Positions 9,883-22,180 are shown, counted from the stretch's first letter. The stretch is DNA of 64,000 bases from Rhabdophis nuchalis (GCA_039707465.1 CM077644.1:221793962-221857961); one strand, 5' to 3'. Translations and numbers: made by a program. Notes: generated by a model from the letters alone, not told the origin.

Positions 9883-12800
9883 ATGTATTCCAGAGCTAGC
9901 CTTTTATTGCTGCGAGAGTCCCCGCTCTCGCAGGTTTGGCCCTCTGAATTATCGAGGGCCCGTCTTGAGGAAGGATTTATTAATCCGGAGAGACGGGTGA
10001 AGCGCGGCCTCAGGGGATTTTTAGTCAGGAAATTTTTATCTATTTTAGGGGGCACCAGGGAGGGGGGTGGGTATAGACAGATTGAGACAAAACAACTACA
10101 GTATATGAAAGAAAGGGCCGGACCAGTAGCCGACGGGAGGGGATGGAAGGTACCGATTTGAGGGGGGAACTACTAGTCGTGCCATTGGAGGGCATGCCAA
10201 TCCAGACGGTTGTGGGGAGGGGCAGGGCCGAGGGGAGACCATCCTCCCGGTTGTTGGCACGCAGCCGTTGTTTACGAACGGTCAGGTGCCACAACCCCCG
10301 CAGGCTAGGTGGTCAGGGAATACAGAGCCTGGGCCTGCGGCTGATGTTCTGCAATGCCAGGTCCGTTGTCAACAAAGCCCCCCTCGTCCATGACCTTGTG
10401 TCAGAGGGGGAGCCGGACCTGGTAGGAATTGCGGAAACCTGGTTGGGCCACGAGGGAGGACTCCCCCTCGTTGAAATGTGCCCACCAGGCTACCGCGCTT
10501 TTCATCAGCCCCGGGCCCAAGGTAGGGGTGGAGGGGTGGCGGTCATTATCAAGGAAGGTCTTGAGCCAAGAGAGACCATTGTGCCACAGACTACCGGTTG
10601 TGAGTCCTTCTGCGTGAAGTGGGGCCTGGGGAGGCAGTTGGGCTTGCTGGTTATATACCTGGCTCCTCGCTATGTAGCAGCAGCCCTGCCCGAGCTCCTG
10701 GAGGTGATCGCTACGGTGGCAGTGGAGACCCCCAGACTTATAGTCATGGGGGACTTTAATCTGCCATCGTTGGGCGAATCATCCGAGGTAGCTCGGGAGT
10801 TCATGGCTTCCATGACGGCCATGGACCTGACCCAACTAATTCAAGGCCCCACCCACGAGGGTGGTCACACACCGGACCTCATCTTTGTCTCAGGCCAATG
10901 GAAGAGTGATCTGGGCTTAGGGGATATAGTCATCACACCCTTGTCATGGTCAGATCACTCACTTCTCCGGCTCGACTTTCCGACCGCTACCCCCCGCCGC
11001 GAGGAGGCGGCACCAGACCCACCTATCTGGTTCCGCCCCAGGCGCCTGATGGACCCAGATGGGTTCCAGATGGCGCTTGGGCCACTTCCTGTACCCCTGA
11101 CCCGCGCCCCGATGGAGGATCTCGTGGCCGCATGGAATACTGCGACCACGGGAGCCTTGGATCGGGTCGCGCCCTTGCGGCCTCTCTTGCGGCGCCGAAC
11201 CGCCCCGGCCCCTTGGTTTACCGAGGAGCTAAGGGTGATGAAACGCCACAAGAGATGCCTAGAGAGAAGATGGAGGGCTACTCGATCTGAATCTGACCGG
11301 ACACAGGTAAGAGCCCATTTACGGACTTACATTGTGGCGTTGAGAGTGGCCAAACGCCATCATTGTGCCACTCTCATAGCATCGGCAGAAAACCGCCCTG
11401 CCGCCCTGTTTGGGGTGACCCGTTCCCTCCTTCAGCAGAGGGTGCGGGAAGCCCCGTTACAGGGTAGAGCAGAGGAATTTGTGACTTTTCTGCAGGACAA
11501 AATCGCTCAGATACAGAACGAGTTAGCCCCCATTCATGGCCCAGTGGGATGCCACGAGGCAGATCTTGTTTGGGAGGAGTTTGACTCCGTTACTTCCGAG
11601 GATATGGACAGGTTACGTGGGCGACTGCGAGCCACCACATGTTTATTGGACCCGTGTCCCTCCTGGCTTGTACTGGCATCCTGGGAGGTGACACGAGGCT
11701 GGCTCCAAGAGGTTATCAACGCATCCTTGAGTGAGGGTTCCTTGCCTGCTTCCCTAAAAGAGGCTATGGTGAGGCCCCTCCTTAAGAAGCCCTCTTTGGA
11801 CCCAGCTCTTTTAACAAACTATCGTCCCGTCTCCAACCTTCCCTTTTTGGCGAAGGTTGTCGAGAGTGTGGTGGCACAACAGTTTCCCCGTCACCTGGAG
11901 GAAGTTGATTATCTAGACCCGCGCCAGTCCGGCTTTTGGCCCGGGCATAGCACTGACACGGCATTGGTCGCGTTGGTTGATGATCTCTGGAGGGCCATAG
12001 ATGGGGGTTGTTCCTCCATCCTGGTCCTATTAGATCTCTTGGCGGCTTTCGATACCATCGACCATGGTATCCTATTGCATTGGCTGGGGAGGTTGTGGGT
12101 GGGAGGCACCGTCCTACGGTGGTTCTCCTCCTACCTCTCTGGCCGATCGCAATTTGTGTTGGCAGGGGAGCAGAGGTCGACCCCGAGACCCCTCACATGT
12201 GGGGTGCCTCAGGGGTCGGTCCTTTCGCCTCTCCTGTTTAATGCATACATGAAGCCGCTGGGTGAGATCATCCGTGGTTTTGGGGTAGAGTATCATCTCT
12301 ATGCTGATGATACTCAGCTGTATATATGTACCCCAAACCACCCCAACGATGCCGTAGCGGTGATGTGCCAGTGCCTGGAAGCCGTGCGGATCTGGATGGG
12401 AAGTAACGGACTTAGGCTCAACCCGACCAAGACCGAGTGGCTGTCGTTTCCGGCTACCCGATTCAACCACCTTTCTCCAACGCTGGCCATAGGGGGTGAA
12501 CATCTTGCCCCTGTGGATGGGGCGCGCAATTTGGGTGTCCTCCTGGATACCCGGCTGTCTATGGAAGAGCAAGTGACAGCCGTGGCCAGGAGGGCGTTTT
12601 ACCAGGTTCGCCTGGTTCGCCAATTGCGCCCCCTATTGGATCGGGACGCCCTTCGCACAGTCACTCATGCCCTCGTGACATCTCGACTGGACTATTGTAA
12701 CTCTCTCTACATGGGGCTCCCCTTGAGGTGCACCCGGAGGCTTCAGTTAGTTCAGAATGCAGCCGCGCGAGCAATTATGGGAACCACCAGGTTCACCCAC

Positions 12801-13148
12801 GTTACACCGCTCTTGCGTGAGCTGCACTGGCTACCTGTCGTCTTCCAGGTGCGCTTCAAGGTATTAATCATCATCTTTAAAGCGCTCCATGGCTCGGGAC
12901 CTAGCTACCTGCGGGATCGGATCCTGCCTCATACATCCTCACGGCCGATTCGCTCCCACAGAGAGGGACTGCTCCGGGTGCCGTCCACTAGACTCTGTCA
13001 GCGGGCGACGCCCAGGGGAAGGGCTCTCTCTGTGGCGGGCCCGGCCCTCTGGAACGACCTTCCCCCCGATATTAGAACCACCACGGACCTCCGCTCCTTC
13101 CGCCTGAAATTGAAGACTCATCTTTTCCGCCTGGCCGGCCTAGGGTAG
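9883..13148 (+). pseudogene. LINE EN-RT gene, broken by a frameshift near 10100-10145
   Basis: The frame begins MYSRASLLLLRESPLSQVWP at 9883 and ends at 10161. The rest continues in another frame, open from 10143 to 13148 (1001 codons). Both pieces align in order with the intact 1086-residue protein of copy B, so an indel, or several small ones summing to one shift, separates them. EN motifs (CNAR, ETW, GDFNLP, SDHS) and RT motifs ([25 protein letters not shown]) are all present downstream. Translation from the internal ATG at 10143 would lose only the first 86 or so residues, ahead of the endonuclease domain. Confidence 0.85.
9910..9933 (+). other. Hairpin at the coding start of LINE copy A
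   Basis: A 9-bp perfect stem CTGCGAGAG/CTCTCGCAG with loop TCCCCG, at the same codons as in copies B and C. Confidence 0.75.
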
Positions 13149-14624
13149 TCTCTCTGTCTATGGGTTTTTTAAATGTATACTATATTTATTGGGTATTTTT
13201 AGTTAATGGGATTTTAGCACAGGATTGATTGAGTTTAATTCGTTTTAATTTGTATGTATTTTGTATATTTTTCGCTTTTAATTTCCCTGTGCACCGCCCC
13301 GAGTCCCTGTGGGGAGAGGGTGCGGTCAATAAATTCAACTTATTATTATTATTATTATTATTCTGCCTGTGGAGACTCTTTTGCCTTGCAAAGATCTCCT
13401 CTCTGTTGCACTTTCTTTGCCTACTTCATTGCTTCAGGCTTTCGGTGCATTCGTAGAGAACAGAGGCCTAACTTACTGTGAGATCATGCACTTTTAGGTT
13501 TCTTTTCTCTGTGAATTGAGGTCTGGATGTTTGCAAACAGGGGGAAGGCTACAGGCCTTTCCTCTGTTTGCTGTTTCCTTGCCGAAGTCTACAGGGAGAT
13601 TGCATCCATGTAGGCTTCAGCAGCCCTTTGCAAAAAGTCTTTGTCAGTACCAGCGAAGCTGGAGAGGGAAAGATGCATGCATCTGAAGTTGTCTTCCTAC
13701 CGGCAGCTTTTTGGCTGCTGAAGCTGACAGACGCATTCCTCAAACACTTTTGCCAATGAGAAAGGAGGCCCAGAATGGGACGCACAGCCATCAGGGCATC
13801 CTTTTTAGTTGTCAAAGCTATCTTCAAGCTGTTTGGCAGTGAGGAAGGATAGCCACGTGTGTCATTCTGGGCCTCCTTTCCTGCTTCTGAATTTCTTAAG
13901 GAAGGCTTTGGCAGTGAAAAAGGAGCATGAAAGGGCCACACACACCTCCGGGTTTCCTTTTTTTTAACCGCCAAACTACTTGAGGAAGGCTTCAGCAATG
14001 AAAAAGGAGGGAGCAGGCTGGAGAGGAGAAACAATTGAAAAAGGAGGGAAACAGGCTGGAGAGGAGAAACATCTTCATCAGGTAAGTGACCCAGCTCGGC
14101 AGGATGTGTGGAATGAGGTATCTGTGGGTCGAACAAGCAGGTGGCTTGTTCCATCACTAGGCCCTCTTCCCCATCCCAAAATACCTCACCTGCACTTAAC
14201 AAGCTGTGCATTCGATTAGTGAATGTGTGAGCGAAAGGAGGGAGTGACTGTGTCCAAGGTACGAGATTCACTCCCACAAATCCTCACATTACGAATGGAA
14301 TGAGCAGCCTCCATTACATTAGTAACTCAAGGCCTACCTGTAAATGGTTCTGACTGAACGCAAAGACTATCAAATGCTGAAGTTGTTATCTAATGGTAGA
14401 ATTAAGCATTAGCACTTGTGCTGCTCCCCTTTTTCCCTAGATAGAGACCATTTCCTCCCATTTACTTTATAGCAACATGGAAAATTTGCATTGATTTTAT
14501 TAGAGTCTGAATGTTTAGCTTTTAGATTTATTTGCAAATTCCTTTAGGCTTTGTTGCAGCAGCAGGTATAATGAAAGAACTATACAGTTGAATGGTAAAT
14601 TGCAACACTCCAAACTGGAATGGG

Positions 14625-14771
<147 letters not shown>

Positions 14772-15179
14772 CTATCTGAAGAATTAAATAGTTGGGAACA
14801 CCTGACAGCTGTCGACAACCCTGCAGTATCCTATTTTACAAAGCAAGTCAATTTACTCAAGGCTATGGAAATCAAGAGAATGCATCTGTCCAAGTAAAAG
14901 ATTTCTCTATAGGTATAGCTTATGTGGTTTTATTCACACTGAATTTTGATTCCCCAAAACACCTACGCAGAAGAATATATTATCCGAGTTTAATATATTT
15001 TCCTCCCTATTCATGTTTGAATCCTTGTTTCTGTTGAGCGTGTCAAATCTTTATACTTTGGCTCTCCAGGAATTCAAGATGGTATGTCTAACAATCTGCA
15101 TGTTTCCTTTCTCCCCACCCCATCTCCCAAAAAAAGGAATAACCCTATAGAGAAGACAGGGCAGAGAAAACAATTAGCT

Positions 15180-15340
15180 CAATGTGTCTATGGAGATTCT
15201 CAATTACCCAGGTATTACTAGTGCCAAAGGTTCTTTTCCAAAAGGTAACTTGGACTATCTTGGGTTTTGTTCTTTGAAAACATTTCACTGAAATGTTCTT
15301 TCAAGGAAAAAAAACCCCAAGAAAGTCCAGTTGCCTTTTC
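15180..15340. mobile_element. Penelope-like tail repeat, degraded
   Basis: Shares TCTATGGAGATTC, a glycine-rich-looking CAAAAGGTAACTTGGACT block and a TTTGAAAACATTTCA block with the better copy at 60800-60945. The hammerhead-like core is lost here. Confidence 0.5.
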
Positions 15341-15833
15341 AAAAAGCACCATGGGGAAATTGTCCCAAAGTCATTTAATACAGGGGTCACCAACTTTTCG
15401 GACCTCAAGGATAACTAAATTCATATGCTATGCCCCCCCCCCCCCCCCTGGACAGAAAGAGACTGGCAGATCCCAGAGGACTGAACGGGCCAGGCCAGGC
15501 GGAGAGGAAGAGGCCTAGGCCCGACAGCAAACCATCTTGCTGGGACGATTTAGGACTGAGACTGGAAATATTTATTAATTGCTGCTCCCCCACCATACCC
15601 TCCCCTCGCCTACCCTCTTTTCCTCCGGGATTACCTTTCCATTTTTACCTTTCCATTTTTACCATTTTATCATTTTACCATCTATGCATTTTTATCATCT
15701 ATTTATTATCTTTTAACACCAGATTGTTTATATGCCCTTCCTCTGCTGTAAATTGACTTGCTATTGACTTGCTATTTTACCAATTTATGATACCTCCCTT
15801 TTAGAGCCAGGACTGTTTTATATGCTACTGTAT

Positions 15834-18590
15834 TCAAGGACAGATCTCCTCTGTCTGCGAGAGTCTCCCCTCTCGCAGCTGTGGCCCCAGATCTATCTGG
15901 GGCCCACCTTAAGGATGGGTTGCTGAACCCTGAGAGGTGGGCAAAACGTAAGCTCAGGGGATTTCTGAGTAAATTTTTTATCCGATTTTTAGGGGGTCCC
16001 AGGGAGGGGGGGATAGTCAGGTGGGAGAGTGACAGATAATAGGGCTAGCCGGCGGAAGTACAGAAACGGAGGAGGGGGAAGGGGGGGGTCGTTTCCAATG
16101 AGGTATTTCCCATCAGTCTGGTCTTGGGGGGGCAGGGGCGGTGGGAGATGGAAAGAACATTACCAGTTTGAGGACCGTGGCCCCTGGCTACGGGCAGTCA
16201 CGCGCTCCAACCCCCCATACTCCCATCGCAGGCTAGGTGGGCAAGAACCATAGACCCGGGGCCCTAGGCTGATGTTATGCAACGCCAGGTCCATGGTGCA
16301 AAAAGCCCCCCTCATCCATGACCTTGTGTCAGAGGGGGACCCGGACCTGGTGGGTATAACGGAAACCTGGTTGGGCCACGAGGGAGGACTACCCCTCATG
16401 GAAATGTGCCCACCAGGCTACCGAGCCTTCCATCAACCTAGGGCCCTAGGGAAAGGTGGGGGGGTGGCGATTATGGTTAGGGAAGGTCTTGAGCCGAAGG
16501 AGACCATGATCCCTCAGACGACCGGGTGTGAGTCCCTCCTCGTGAAATGGGGCCTAGGGAGGCAGTTGGGCGTGTTAGTTGTATACCTGGCTCCTCGCTA
16601 TGCAACAACAGCAGCCCTGCCCGAGCTCCTAGAGGTTTCTTTTCTTTTTTTCTTTTAAGACTTATAAACCGCCCCCTCTCCCCGAAGGGACTCGGGGCGG
16701 TGTACAGGGAAAAAATTAAAAACCATATAAACAGACAATATATAACAAAGCTAAAAACGAATTAAATTACCTGTACTAGAATTTAAAAATATTAAAATAG
16801 GAACCCTCCTAAGCTAAAATTCCCTAAATCTAAACTCCATTTATGTCCTTGGCAGAAGTTATGTTATAAAATCAATACCATTTACGCAAGACCAGTGTTG
16901 AAATAAATATGTTTTAAGTGAGTGGCGGAAGAGGGGAAGGTCCGTGATTGTGCGAAGTTCGGAGGGTAGTTCGTTCCAGAGGGCCGGCCCAACCACAGAG
17001 AAGGCCCTACCCCTGGGCACCGCTAGCCGGCATTGCCCGGCGGTTGGTACCCTCAGTAGGCCCACTCTGTGGGAGCGTATCGGACGTAGGGAGGTATGTG
17101 GCAGGAGACGGTCCCGTAAGTAACTAGGCCCCGAGCCATGGAGCGATTTGAAGATGGTAACAAGCACCTTGAAGCGCACCCGGAAGGCCACCGGTAGCCA
17201 GTGCAGCTCGCGCAAGAGAGGTGTTACGTGGGAGTAGCGAGAAGCTCCCAGAATCCCCCGCGTGGCCGCATTCTGAACCAACTGGAGCCTCCGGGTGCAC
17301 CTCAAGGGGAGCCCCATGTAGAGAGCGTTGCAATAGTCTAGGCGAGACGTCACGAGTGCCTGAGTGACAGTGCAGAGGGCGTCTCGGTCCAGAAAGGGAC
17401 GCAACTGGTGTACCAGGCGAACCTGGTAGAATGCCCCCCTGGTCACGGCCGTCACATGATCGTCTAGGGACAGCCGGGAATCCAGGAGGACGCCCAAGTT
17501 GCGAACCCTTTCCGCGGGTTTTTAGTGAAGGTTGTAGAGATTGTGGTGGCTCAACAGTTTCCGCGACACTTGGAGGAAGTTGATTATCTAGACCCGCGCC
17601 AGTCCGGCTTCTGACCCGGGCACAGCACCGAGACGGCATTGGTCACATTGGTTGATGATCTCTGGAGGGCGCGGGATAGAGGATATTCCTCTATCCTAGT
17701 TCTATTAGACCTCTCAGCGGCTTTTGATACCATCGACCATTGTATCCTATTGCACCGACTGGGGGAGGGGGGTTGGGGCTGGGAGGCACCGTTCTGCGGT
17801 GGTTCTCGTCCTACCTCTCTGGTCGGTCGCAATATGTGTTGGCAGGGGGGCAGAGGTCGGCCTCGAGGCCCCTCGTATGCGGGGTTCCTCAAGGGTCGGT
17901 CCTCTCGCCCCTACTGTTCAACACATACATGAAGCCGCTGGGCGAGATCATCTGTGGTTTTGGGGTGGGATATCATCTGTATGCTGATGATACTCAGTTG
18001 TACATATCCACCCCAGACCACCCCAACGATGCCATCGAGGTCATGTCCCGGTGTTTGGAGGCCATACGGATCTGGATGGGTAGTAACAAACTCAGGCTCA
18101 ACCCGTCCAAGACTGAGTGGCTGTGGCTTCCGGCACCCCGGTTCAGCCAGATTATTCCAACTCTGGCCATTGGGGGTGAAACACCTACCCCCGTGGAGAG
18201 GGCGCACAATTTGGGTGTCCTCCTGGATTCCCGGCTGTCCATGGAGGACCATGTGGCGGCCGTGGCCAGGGGGGCTTTCCATCAGGTACGACTGATGCGG
18301 CAATTGCGCCCCTTACTGGACCGGGCTGCCCTTCACACAGTCACTCAGGCCCTCGTGACCTCTCGACTCGACTACTGTAATGCTCTCTACATGGGGCTTC
18401 CCTTGAGGTACACTCGAAAGCTGCAGTTAGTCCAGAATGCAGCTGCGTGGGTGATTACGGGAGCGCCTAGACACTCCCACATAGCGCCAATCCTGCACGA
18501 GCTGCACTGGCATCCTGCGCTTCAAGGTTTTGACGACCATCTTCAAAGCGCTCCATGGCTCCGGGCCTAGTTATATGCGAGACTCTTCGC
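15834..18590 (+). pseudogene. L2-like LINE copy C, scrambled (head 15834-16636, middle-to-end 17517-18590)
   Basis: The head begins where the coding start should be, with CTG in place of ATG, and runs through the hairpin (15855-15878) and much of the endonuclease domain ([20 protein letters not shown]) to 16636. About 1.1 kb of the family sequence is missing. In its place lies an inverted 3' fragment of the same family (16640-17515). The forward copy resumes at 17517 in the RT domain ([40 protein letters not shown]), with frameshifts and a small deletion near 18510. It stops before its 3' UTR at about 18590, where another inverted LINE end begins. Confidence 0.8.
16640..17515 (-). mobile_element. 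Inverted, 5'-truncated L2-like LINE inside copy C
   Basis: Read on the minus strand, this is the C-terminal RT block (LGVLLDSRLS, LDYCNALYMGLP, LRELHWLPV, LWNELPSEL) with an open frame of 212 codons at 17497-16859, then the 3' UTR and stem-loop (about 16700-16663). The tail is a mixed A-rich tract (read as T-rich at 16636-16658) rather than (ATT)n. The endonuclease and most of the RT are absent. Confidence 0.85.
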
Positions 18591-18594
18591 CACC

Positions 18595-18725
18595 ATTTTT
18601 CATTTCATTTTCATTTTATTAAATTTATACCCCGCCCTTCTCCAAATGGACCCAGGGCGGCGCACAGGAATATTAAAATACATACAAAGTCAGTCTTCAG
18701 ACTTAAAGTTGCAAAGGTTGGAGAC
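18595..18725 (-). mobile_element. Inverted LINE 3' end, related subfamily
   Basis: On the minus strand the sequence ends with a stem-loop of the CCGCCCTGGGTCC / AAGGGCGGGG type followed by an AAATG-rich tail. The same variant end occurs at 4710-4776. It joins the truncated end of LINE copy C directly. Confidence 0.6.
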
Positions 18726-18861
18726 ATCTCACCAGCAGCATTTCCCTCTAGTCTTCACCCAAAGGCCCCACACCAAGAAGCCGAAGCAGACCCCAAGTCA
18801 GAATTTCTCCCCCCCCCTCCGACCCACACAAAAAGACCCCAAAGGGGGAAACTCTCTACAG

Positions 18862-18941
18862 CAGGGGTTTCCAAAGCTGGCTGGAGAGTTCTGGGAGCTC
18901 AAGTCCTTCAGACTTAAAGTTGCAAAGATTGAGGACCCCTG
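18862..18941. mobile_element. 80-bp hAT-type MITE
   Basis: The ends CAGGGGTTTCCAAAGC and GAGGACCCCTG are inverted repeats. The flanking ctctacag and ctctagaa match at 6 of 8. Internal TTCTGGGAGCTCAAGTCC is the common squamate MITE core also present at 36624-36760. The block ACTTAAAGTTGCAAAG occurs a second time at about 18704. Confidence 0.55.
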
Positions 18942-19099
18942 CTCTAGAACAACACAAACATTCATTGCACATATTTATCCCAGGGGCCGTAGTTTGAGGA
19001 CTCCTGATTTAGTGCAATATTTTAAAAATGCAAATAACTTTTCTGTCAACCACCAACATTTGTCCCCGGGCCACTAGTAGGTGACTGCTGATCTAATAG

Positions 19100-20600
19100 G
19101 TTTCTATGGCTAAAAACGAACCCGAATCTGGGTCTCCCCGGTTCCAGTTCCACATCTAATGTACTGTACATCTCTGTACTGTAGCGTGTGAATGGAAGAA
19201 GAGATTTGTTGCATTCAAAAGATGAAGAAAAATGCATGGTTTCTCATCAAAGCCATGTCAGAATCTTCCTGACATAACAATTCAACTGTATAAAAGTACA
19301 GCAGGACCAATGCAATGCTGGCAAATGCTTAAAAAGAAACAAATACAGTCTCTCCCCCATGTGTACGGAGACATACAGAATGCAACAGCAGCAACTTTGG
19401 ATGATGGATTCCTACATCTATTCTTAGACAGATCTAAAGAGAGGCACAACAACGTTAACTTCTTCTTTTTTTGGTCTGGGCAAATGCAGCTTTGCTTTCA
19501 TTTCCAGAAACATTATCATAATGAAAAGTGAAGTACTCAGAAAGATAAAAGATATCTCTTTTTTGTGCCTGAAAAAATTGTACTTAAAAGTGATGAGCCA
19601 TTAAATTGAGACATGATATAGATTTCTAGTTGTCGTTTGGGAAGAACAAAGCATTTTTCTCTGTAAAACTCTGTACAGGTGTCTAGCAGGAGAAACAAAA
19701 CTATCAAAGCTCAAACCTCAAAGCTCTTTTCTTTCATACCATCCCTGTCTTCTAATCTTTCAACTGATCGCAACCATTCATCTCTGATTATTCAGTTCCA
19801 TTAACTAAAAGCACAACACTTATTTAGTAAGAAAGATTGATGGCTCCATCTATTTCTGTTCCTTATTACTTTTACTTGGCTTTGTTCTTAGATCCATTTA
19901 AACTCATGTCTACATTAATTATAATTTTTAGAATATGGTTAAATTCATGATTATTTATGCTATTGGTCAATACATTTCACAGAAGGCTGGAACAAGTATA
20001 GGTTAAGAATTGGGAATATGGTATGAATATTGTATAATGGGAAGAAACTGAATATGTATATGTATTGATAGTAACTATATAACGAAAGAGAAGAATGGGT
20101 AGGTAATTTGACCGATTACACATACCTATATAATGGATATAAACTGTTATTGCTATAAGATCTAAGAACTCTATAGAAATGACTATGCCAGAAATGTCGC
20201 ACTATATCCAACGTTTTTAATGTTTCCCTAATAAAAACATATACATACATACATACATGCATATGTTACCAGAATGATTATAAAAACCCTATTACAGGAA
20301 TTAATTTGAAAGATGGGCCTAGAAACTTATTGGGCAGAATTCAGATTGAAAGGACACAAGAGGTGAAAGTGAAATATTGGAAATGCAGTCAGGCTTTATT
20401 CTGTGAAATGCAGACAAGAGTTTTGCATTTTTTGCATTTTAGTGGGTCACTGAGGAATGTATGAATATGAGAAAATATATTGAACATTTGCTGAATAGAA
20501 CAAAATGCATGATAAACTTGATAGCTTTGGAGTACTGAATGATTGGTGTGAATAAAGAATTGAAATTTCTTACTGGATTCAATAAGAGCAATGGAGGGTG
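19100..20600. other. Intron sequence, no recognised feature
   Basis: AT-rich intron DNA. A short run of CATA units lies near 20240-20262. No splice-supported coding segment was seen. Confidence 0.5.
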
Positions 20601-20615
20601 TGTGCTTACAAATTA

Positions 20616-20705
<90 letters not shown>

Positions 20706-21175
20706 TTAATTTTATATCCCGCTCTCTCTCCCCAAAGGGACTCGAGGCGGGGCACAGGCAAATTAAAAACACAAATAAGACCACAACAAAATACAAGGTT
20801 AAAAATAAATTAAATTGATCCTGCGCTAAAAACCCATAAACTAAATTAAAACAACCCCTAAAACCCCTTACCTTAAAAGAGACTACCCAAGGCCGGCCAG
20901 GCGAAAAAGATGTGTCTTTAATTTTAAACGGAAGGAGCGGAGGTCCGTAGTTGTCCTAATATCAGGGGGAAGATCGTTCCAGAGGGCCGGGCCCGCCACA
21001 GAGAAGGCCCTTCCCCTGGGCATCGCCCGCTGACAGAGTCTAGTGGACGGCACCCGGAGAAGTCCCTCTCTGTGGGAGCGAATCGGCCGTGAGGAGGTAT
21101 GGGGCAGGATCCGATCCCGCAGGTAACTAGGTCCCGAGCCATGGAGCGCTTTGAAGATGATAACTAACACCTTGA
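20616..21175 (-). mobile_element. L2-like LINE, 5'-truncated, long (ATT)n tail
   Basis: Minus-strand 3' fragment: C-terminal RT block (about 21175-20883: VLVIIFKALHG, LWNDLPPDI), 3' UTR, stem-loop (about 20760-20722) and then an (ATT)n tail of about 30 units (20704-20616). The 5' junction lies in an inverted repeat (21161-21184). Confidence 0.88.
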
Positions 21176-21309
21176 TGTTAGTTATGTTTAGCAAATGTTT
21201 CACATAGAACATAAAATAAGTTAAAGCTGTCTGATGTCCTTTTGGTTGTTTATTAATGGATAAATGTGTAAGGAATCTTTTTGTAAGGAATTGTATTTGC
21301 AATTTGTAT

Positions 21310-22180
21310 TAGATATGTGTTGGTTGGGGACTTCAATGAGTATGTACCTACAAATTATGACATGTTGTTGCATGAAAATATGATTTTTTTGCACTGAATG
21401 TTAGACTATATGACACTATGAGCAAGGTAGTTATGATTGCAAGAAAAAATGGAGTGAATGTTATGGAAAAATGGAGTGAACGTTAAACGAGATCAAGTAG
21501 ATAAGTTTTATGTGCTTTGATAAAATGGTTACAAAGGTGGATAATCGAATAGACTAATAGAGTTAGTCTTGTTGTGAAGAATGATAGCTATGCGTAAGAC
21601 TGTAATTTATTAAATGGAAATAATAATAATTTAATAATAATTTATTACATTTATAAACCGCCCCCTCTCCCCGAAGGGACTCGGGGTGGTGTACAGGAAA
21701 ATTAAAAAACCATATAAAAACATACAATACACACAAAGTTAAAAGCGAATTAAACTACCCTGTACTAAAAATTTAAGAACATTAAAATTACTAATGAAAA
21801 TTTGGTGTGCCAGGAGAAATTTAAATGCAGCAGGAAGTGGTTATTTAAGAAGTGTCTGTGATAGGGCAAGAAGAGGAAGGGACAAGAATGACTAGGATGA
21901 TAAATGAAGGGGGATCGGATACAAAAATGCGTGTTCAGTTTGAAAGAAGTACTCTGAGGTGGTCTGGTCACATAGGCAAAATGAATTATGATCAGATTTT
22001 AAAAGTAAATATACGAGGAACAGCAAACGACATGAAAATAGTATAAGAAGACTAAGAAAATTGTGGTTTGATTAAGTTGTAAAACTGTGAGAAATTTAAG
22101 GACAAAGGCATGCTTGAAAAATCCAGAATGATTTGCAAGGATAGAAAGACATAGAAAGAGCTATAATGAATGATGTTGGC
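21310..22180 (+). mobile_element. Degraded LINE of uncertain clade, interrupted
   Basis: The plus strand reads VGDFNEYV near 21325, an endonuclease-like motif, and later STLRWSGHIGKMNYDQ near 21940, which resembles the LRWFGHIERM block at the C-terminus of RTE-like and related LINEs. Many stops and frameshifts occur. An inverted L2-like 3' UTR sits in the middle (21618-21790). Confidence 0.45.
21618..21790 (-). mobile_element. L2-like LINE 3' UTR fragment
   Basis: On the minus strand: 3' UTR, stem-loop (CACCCCGAGTCC...GGGGGCGG, about 21692-21657) and an AAT/TAAT-rich tail. There is no coding part. Confidence 0.8.

Larger units (their letters stand above)
9801..13359 (+). mobile_element. Near full-length L2-like LINE with one frameshift (copy A)
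   Basis: Same family as the intact copy at 25401. The order is a leader of about 80 bp, the EN-RT frame, a 3' UTR, the stem-loop at about 13294-13327 and an (ATT)n tail. The 9-mer attctgcct at 9792-9800 recurs at 13360-13368 directly after the tail, a candidate target-site duplication. The element sits inside an older TA-flanked repeat (9671-14340) whose terminal inverted repeats lie on either side. Confidence 0.86.
9671..14340. mobile_element. TA-flanked inverted-repeat element interrupted by LINE copy A
   Basis: The left end (ATAGGTAATCCCCGGGTTAC) and the reverse complement of the right end (CAGGTAGGCCTTGAGTTAC) are similar. TA lies on both outer sides (9669-9670 and 14341-14342). Without the LINE, about 1.1 kb remains (9671-9800 plus 13360-14340). 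The right arm holds internal repetition, including two 37-bp copies starting at about 14001 and 14038. No transposase frame is visible. The TA duplication would fit a Tc1/mariner-type nonautonomous element, but I do not recognise the family. Confidence 0.55.
15381..19090. mobile_element. hAT-type MITE split by a cluster of LINE pieces
   Basis: The left end CAGGGGTCACCAACTTTTCG and the reverse complement of the right end (CAGCAGTCACCTACTAGTGG) are related. The flanking 8-mers are atttaata (15373-15380) and atctaata (19091-19098), 7 of 8 matching, as expected for an old hAT insertion. Almost all of the 3.7 kb between is younger LINE and MITE sequence. A poly-C run lies at about 15433-15450. Confidence 0.6.

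Noticed and set aside
10040..13121. Antisense and alternative-frame ORFs over LINE copy A (likewise over copy B at 25654-28772)
   Set aside because: Shadows of a GC-rich EN-RT frame; they show no motifs and are not conserved between copies.
20616..20813. Frames made of runs of Asn, Tyr or Ile (also 55572-55874)
   Set aside because: These are translations of AAT/ATT microsatellites at LINE tails, not proteins.
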